Assembly (NCBI GenBank): GCA_029552745.1 | Contig: JAKPDK010000182.1 | Span: 62,001 to 126,000 of the forward strand | Origin: Candidatus Hydrogenedentota bacterium | Lineage (GTDB): Bacteria > Hydrogenedentota > Hydrogenedentia > Hydrogenedentales > SLHB01 | Length of the DNA: 64,000 bases | Reading direction: 5' to 3' | Part shown: positions 61,734-64,000 of the stretch, in pieces | How the letters are laid out: each line of letters begins with the position of its first letter | Numbering within the stretch: the stretch's first letter is position 1 | The notes under the pieces: generated by a model | What the model saw: only the letters and a program-made list of their open reading frames with translations | What the model was told of the DNA's origin: nothing | The model's database searches: none | Position numbers and translations under genes: made by a program

Positions 61734-62708
61734 ATGAAGGTTGCTATCATTGGATGCGGCGGGATGGGAGCGGTTCATGCCCGTGTGGCGTCTCTTGCCG
61801 GGTTTCGCGTGGTAGCGTGTGGTGATGTTATTCGCGCGAAGGCGGAATCCTTGGCAAACCGTATTGGGGCGGAAGCCACAGACGATTGCTTAGGCTTAAT
61901 TCGTAAAGAGGGTATTGATATTGTAGCCATCACAACGCCGACACCGCAGCATGTGCCCTTCGTTATTGCCGCGGCGGAAGCCGGGAAACACGTTTTCTGT
62001 GAAAAGCCGTTGGGACGAACGGTGGAGGAATGCCAGGAGGCCGTCCGGGTGGCTCAGAAACATCGCGTAAAACTTTACGTGGGGCATGTGGTACGTTTTT
62101 TCCAGGAATTCGAGCGCATCCGGTCTGTGGTGTTGTCAGGGCGGATCGGTAAGGTGGGTTTTGTGAAAACCTACCGGGGCGGTATTTTCCCGCGGGGAGA
62201 GGGGCTTTGGTTTCGTGATTATGCCCAAAGTGGGGGTGTTACCCTGGACACGATCATTCACGATTTTGATTGGATTCGCTATATGTGGGGCGACCCGAAA
62301 CGAGTTTTTTGTCAGGCGTTGCTACGGGGAGACATCATTGATTACTCGCTGGTCACGTTGCGCATGAAGAACGACGTGCTTGCTCATGTGATTGGGACTT
62401 GGGCGCACCCGGGTGGATTTCGCGTAAAAGTGGAGGTTTGTGGCGACAAAGGGATGGTTGGATACGATAGTAACGAGGCGCCTATAGAAAGTATGAAACG
62501 GGAATCGGCTGGCGGGCAGCCAGGTATGATCGTGCCGGGTAGTCCTGTTCCGGTGAGTCCGTATCAATTGGAGTGGGAAGACTTTCGGGCTTGGTTAGAA
62601 GGTAAGACATCGCCTCGGGTGACAGCCGAAGACGCTGTGTGGGCAGTAAAGATTTCGTTGGCGGCGTTGGAATCCGCCAAAACGAAAGAGCCCGTTGTTT
62701 TTAACTGA
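61734..62708 (+). CDS. Gfo/Idh/MocA-family oxidoreductase (3)
   Basis: 324 residues, AGGGAGAG before the ATG. Nucleotide loop AIIGCGGMGAVHA, CEKPLGRTVEE with the catalytic Lys, and the active-site helix GGVTLDTIIHDFDWIRYMWG with Asp and His. Tight spacing to the isomerase-like gene. Third copy of the family in the window; all three differ enough to suggest separate substrates. Confidence 0.93.
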   Translation: MKVAIIGCGGMGAVHARVASLAGFRVVACGDVIRAKAESLANRIGAEATDDCLGLIRKEGIDIVAITTPTPQHVPFVIAAAEAGKHVFCEKPLGRTVEECQEAVRVAQKHRVKLYVGHVVRFFQEFERIRSVVLSGRIGKVGFVKTYRGGIFPRGEGLWFRDYAQSGGVTLDTIIHDFDWIRYMWGDPKRVFCQALLRGDIIDYSLVTLRMKNDVLAHVIGTWAHPGGFRVKVEVCGDKGMVGYDSNEAPIESMKRESAGGQPGMIVPGSPVPVSPYQLEWEDFRAWLEGKTSPRVTAEDAVWAVKISLAALESAKTKEPVVFN

Positions 62709-62723
62709 TTTCACTGTGAAATC
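62707..62723. repeat. Perfect short inverted repeat after oxidoreductase 3
   Basis: GATTTCAC and GTGAAATC are separated by one base and overlap the stop codon at 62706-62708. Could be an operator or a chance palindrome. Confidence 0.35.
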
Positions 62724-62741
62724 TGAAGAAAGGAACTCTTT

Positions 62742-63539
62742 ATGTCGGACGTTGAAACTAATCCATTTCCTGAACGGTCGCAAAGCCCGTCCCGTGGAAA
62801 TAATACGTGCCTCATTGTGGGGGGAATAGGCTGTCTGGCGGTTATCTTTTTAGTGATTATTGTTGCCGCTTTGTTGTATTCCGGCACGAAAACAGTGGTA
62901 TCGACCTTGGTAGAGCAGTTTACAGATGTGGCGCCGGCGTCTATGCCGGAAGTGGTGTTGACTGCGGAAGAGGTAGATTCTGCTATGCGCCGTTGGGATG
63001 AGTTCAAAAATGCGTTGTTGCAAAATCAGCCAGCGCCTACGCTTGTATTGACGTCTAACGATATCAATGCGCTCATCAAAAACCATCCGGATTGGGCGAT
63101 CGTCAAAGATCAAGCCTATGTAAACATCGAAGGAGATAAGGTTCAGGCGCAGGTTAGCGTCAGCCTGGAACCTTTTTCGACCATTCCTTTGTTTGGGAAG
63201 TATGTCAAAGGTCGGTATTTTAATGGCAAGGCAACGGTGGACGTGTTTGTGCGCAACGGGATGTTGTTTGTCACCGTAGAAGGTGCCGAGGTGAAGGGGC
63301 GGGCGCTTCCCCCAGAGGCGATTGCGGAATTGCGGCAGAAGAACATCGCTGAGGATATCCGCCAAAATCCGAATATCGCGGCAATACTGGACCGTGTCGA
63401 ACGTCTTGAAGTAGCGGACGGAAAAATTACCATTGTTCCTAAGATTGCCTCCGTTCAGACCAATTCACCGGGGGCATCGGAACAAGAGCCAGTTCAGGAA
63501 CCGGCAGCGTCGACTCCGGAACCGGTTTCAGCGTCTTGA
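62742..63539 (+). CDS. Single-pass membrane protein with extracytoplasmic domain, function unknown
   Basis: 265 residues, AAAGGA before the ATG. Short cytoplasmic head, one membrane helix (VGGIGCLAVIFLVIIVAALLY), then an outer alpha/beta domain with a short ordered core (LVLTSNDINALIKNHPDWA, VNIEGDKVQAQVSVSLE, GKATVDVFVRNGMLFVTVEGAEVKGRALP) that looks like a lipid-binding or LEA-like beta fold, and a Pro/Glu-rich tail. No family recognised. Confidence 0.65.
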   Translation: MSDVETNPFPERSQSPSRGNNTCLIVGGIGCLAVIFLVIIVAALLYSGTKTVVSTLVEQFTDVAPASMPEVVLTAEEVDSAMRRWDEFKNALLQNQPAPTLVLTSNDINALIKNHPDWAIVKDQAYVNIEGDKVQAQVSVSLEPFSTIPLFGKYVKGRYFNGKATVDVFVRNGMLFVTVEGAEVKGRALPPEAIAELRQKNIAEDIRQNPNIAAILDRVERLEVADGKITIVPKIASVQTNSPGASEQEPVQEPAASTPEPVSAS

Positions 63540-63572
63540 TCGGTCCTCCGAATACGGGGGGAGGAGGTGTAC

Positions 63573-64000
63573 GTGAGACGGCATGCTAGTATGTCAAAGC
63601 AAAAGGTGGGGGGACGTTTTTTTCTGAGTGGGTTCTTGGCTCTTGTGTTGCTATGCCCGCTGTGTCTTGGGGCGCCGCCGCGCGGACAGTTGCAAGACCT
63701 AGTTACTTTCCAAGGTGATGGGTTTTCGCTAACGTATCCCTCCAGTTGGTTGCCGCTTAATGAAATTTGGGAAACGTATCAATTCCGCGAAGATCCCTTC
63801 CTGCACGCACAAGAGATTTGGGGAGTTGCTGACCCGGGCAGTCGGACGCGATGGGAAAAATACACGACGGCGGTGCATGTCCTGCGACGACAGATGCCGA
63901 CCGGACAGACCTTGAGAGATGTCTTTCATGCCACGTATGCGGCGATGCCCGAATCTTGTGCTGTCTTGTATGAGTCTGAGAGTGAGCTTCATGGGTTGCC
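63573..64000 (+). CDS. Secreted PsbP/DUF1795-like protein, 3' end cut by the window edge
   Basis: An open frame from a GTG at 63573 (GAGGAGG five bases ahead) to the edge, at least 142 residues. Signal peptide around residues 12-34 (FFLSGFLALVLLCPLCLGAP). The mature start, FQGDGFSLTYPSSWLPL, is the typical first hairpin of PsbP-like/DUF1795 domains, which bind lipids or metals in the periplasm. An in-frame ATG at 63591 would place the ribosome binding site too far away. It follows the preceding membrane protein by 34 bases, so the two may form an envelope operon. Confidence 0.65.
   Translation, partial: MRRHASMSKQKVGGRFFLSGFLALVLLCPLCLGAPPRGQLQDLVTFQGDGFSLTYPSSWLPLNEIWETYQFREDPFLHAQEIWGVADPGSRTRWEKYTTAVHVLRRQMPTGQTLRDVFHATYAAMPESCAVLYESESELHGL

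Overview
The window carries about 47 protein genes, no rRNA, tRNA or CRISPR array that I could find, and seven long intergenic tracts built from the same family of dispersed palindromic repeats. Base composition is near half G+C by eye. The gene content (several Gfo/Idh/MocA oxidoreductases, xylose-isomerase-like TIM barrels, a ThuA-like protein, a DUF1593 protein, a DUF4091/GH123-like protein, a ceramidase-like hydrolase, a PL22-like lyase, ECF sigma factors paired with membrane anti-sigma proteins, a DUF6868 protein) is typical of heterotrophic, polysaccharide-degrading bacteria of the Planctomycetes/PVC or Hydrogenedentes type. That placement is inferred from gene families only; there is no marker gene here to fix it.

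Layout. 1-6320: PL22-like lyase, then leftward glycosidase-like genes and a VIT1-type metal transporter. 6557-8731: catalase-peroxidase katG. 9449-15798: a zinc-ribbon mini-protein, a large MscS-type channel, a polysaccharide deacetylase, an NtrC-type regulator and an MFS transporter. 15887-17305: ceramidase-like hydrolase. 17992-22036: a rightward cluster of ATP sulfurylase, a type I phosphodiesterase, a small protein that looks like an APS kinase without its P-loop, and a GT4 glycosyltransferase. 22542-29745: three-gene glycan-degradation cluster. 29742-32056: radical SAM protein translationally coupled to an amidohydrolase. 32605-35019: oxidoreductase, SprT-like metallopeptidase, small membrane protein.

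35169-38724: an ECF sigma factor, a very large anti-sigma-like membrane protein with a duplicated N-terminal module, then a run of short cysteine-free peptide genes with strong ribosome binding sites and a shared N-terminal signature (Met-Lys-His, hydrophobic, two variable, hydrophobic, Ser), closed by a terminator. I regard this as the best candidate for an undescribed system. It is met head-on by a coiled-coil protein ending in an MshEN-type (c-di-GMP-binding) domain. 40162-45080: leftward sugar-catabolic cluster. 45223-48857: an Hsp70-TPR fusion overlapping a compact UvrD-like helicase by four bases, the second candidate for an unusual system. 49099-53970: a TIGR03960-type radical SAM protein, an amidohydrolase and a plant-type ferredoxin-NADP reductase. 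54744-56611: DUF1593 and ThuA-like proteins. 57177-60366: a small secreted protein, a second ECF sigma/anti-sigma pair, a DUF6868 protein and an isoprenylcysteine-methyltransferase-like membrane protein. 60907-64000: a second isomerase/oxidoreductase pair and two envelope proteins, the last cut by the window edge.

Most multi-gene clusters combine a secreted hydrolase with cytoplasmic sugar oxidoreductase/isomerase genes, which fits uptake and breakdown of complex, probably decorated, polysaccharides. Start codons below were chosen from visible Shine-Dalgarno matches, so several differ from the longest open frame.
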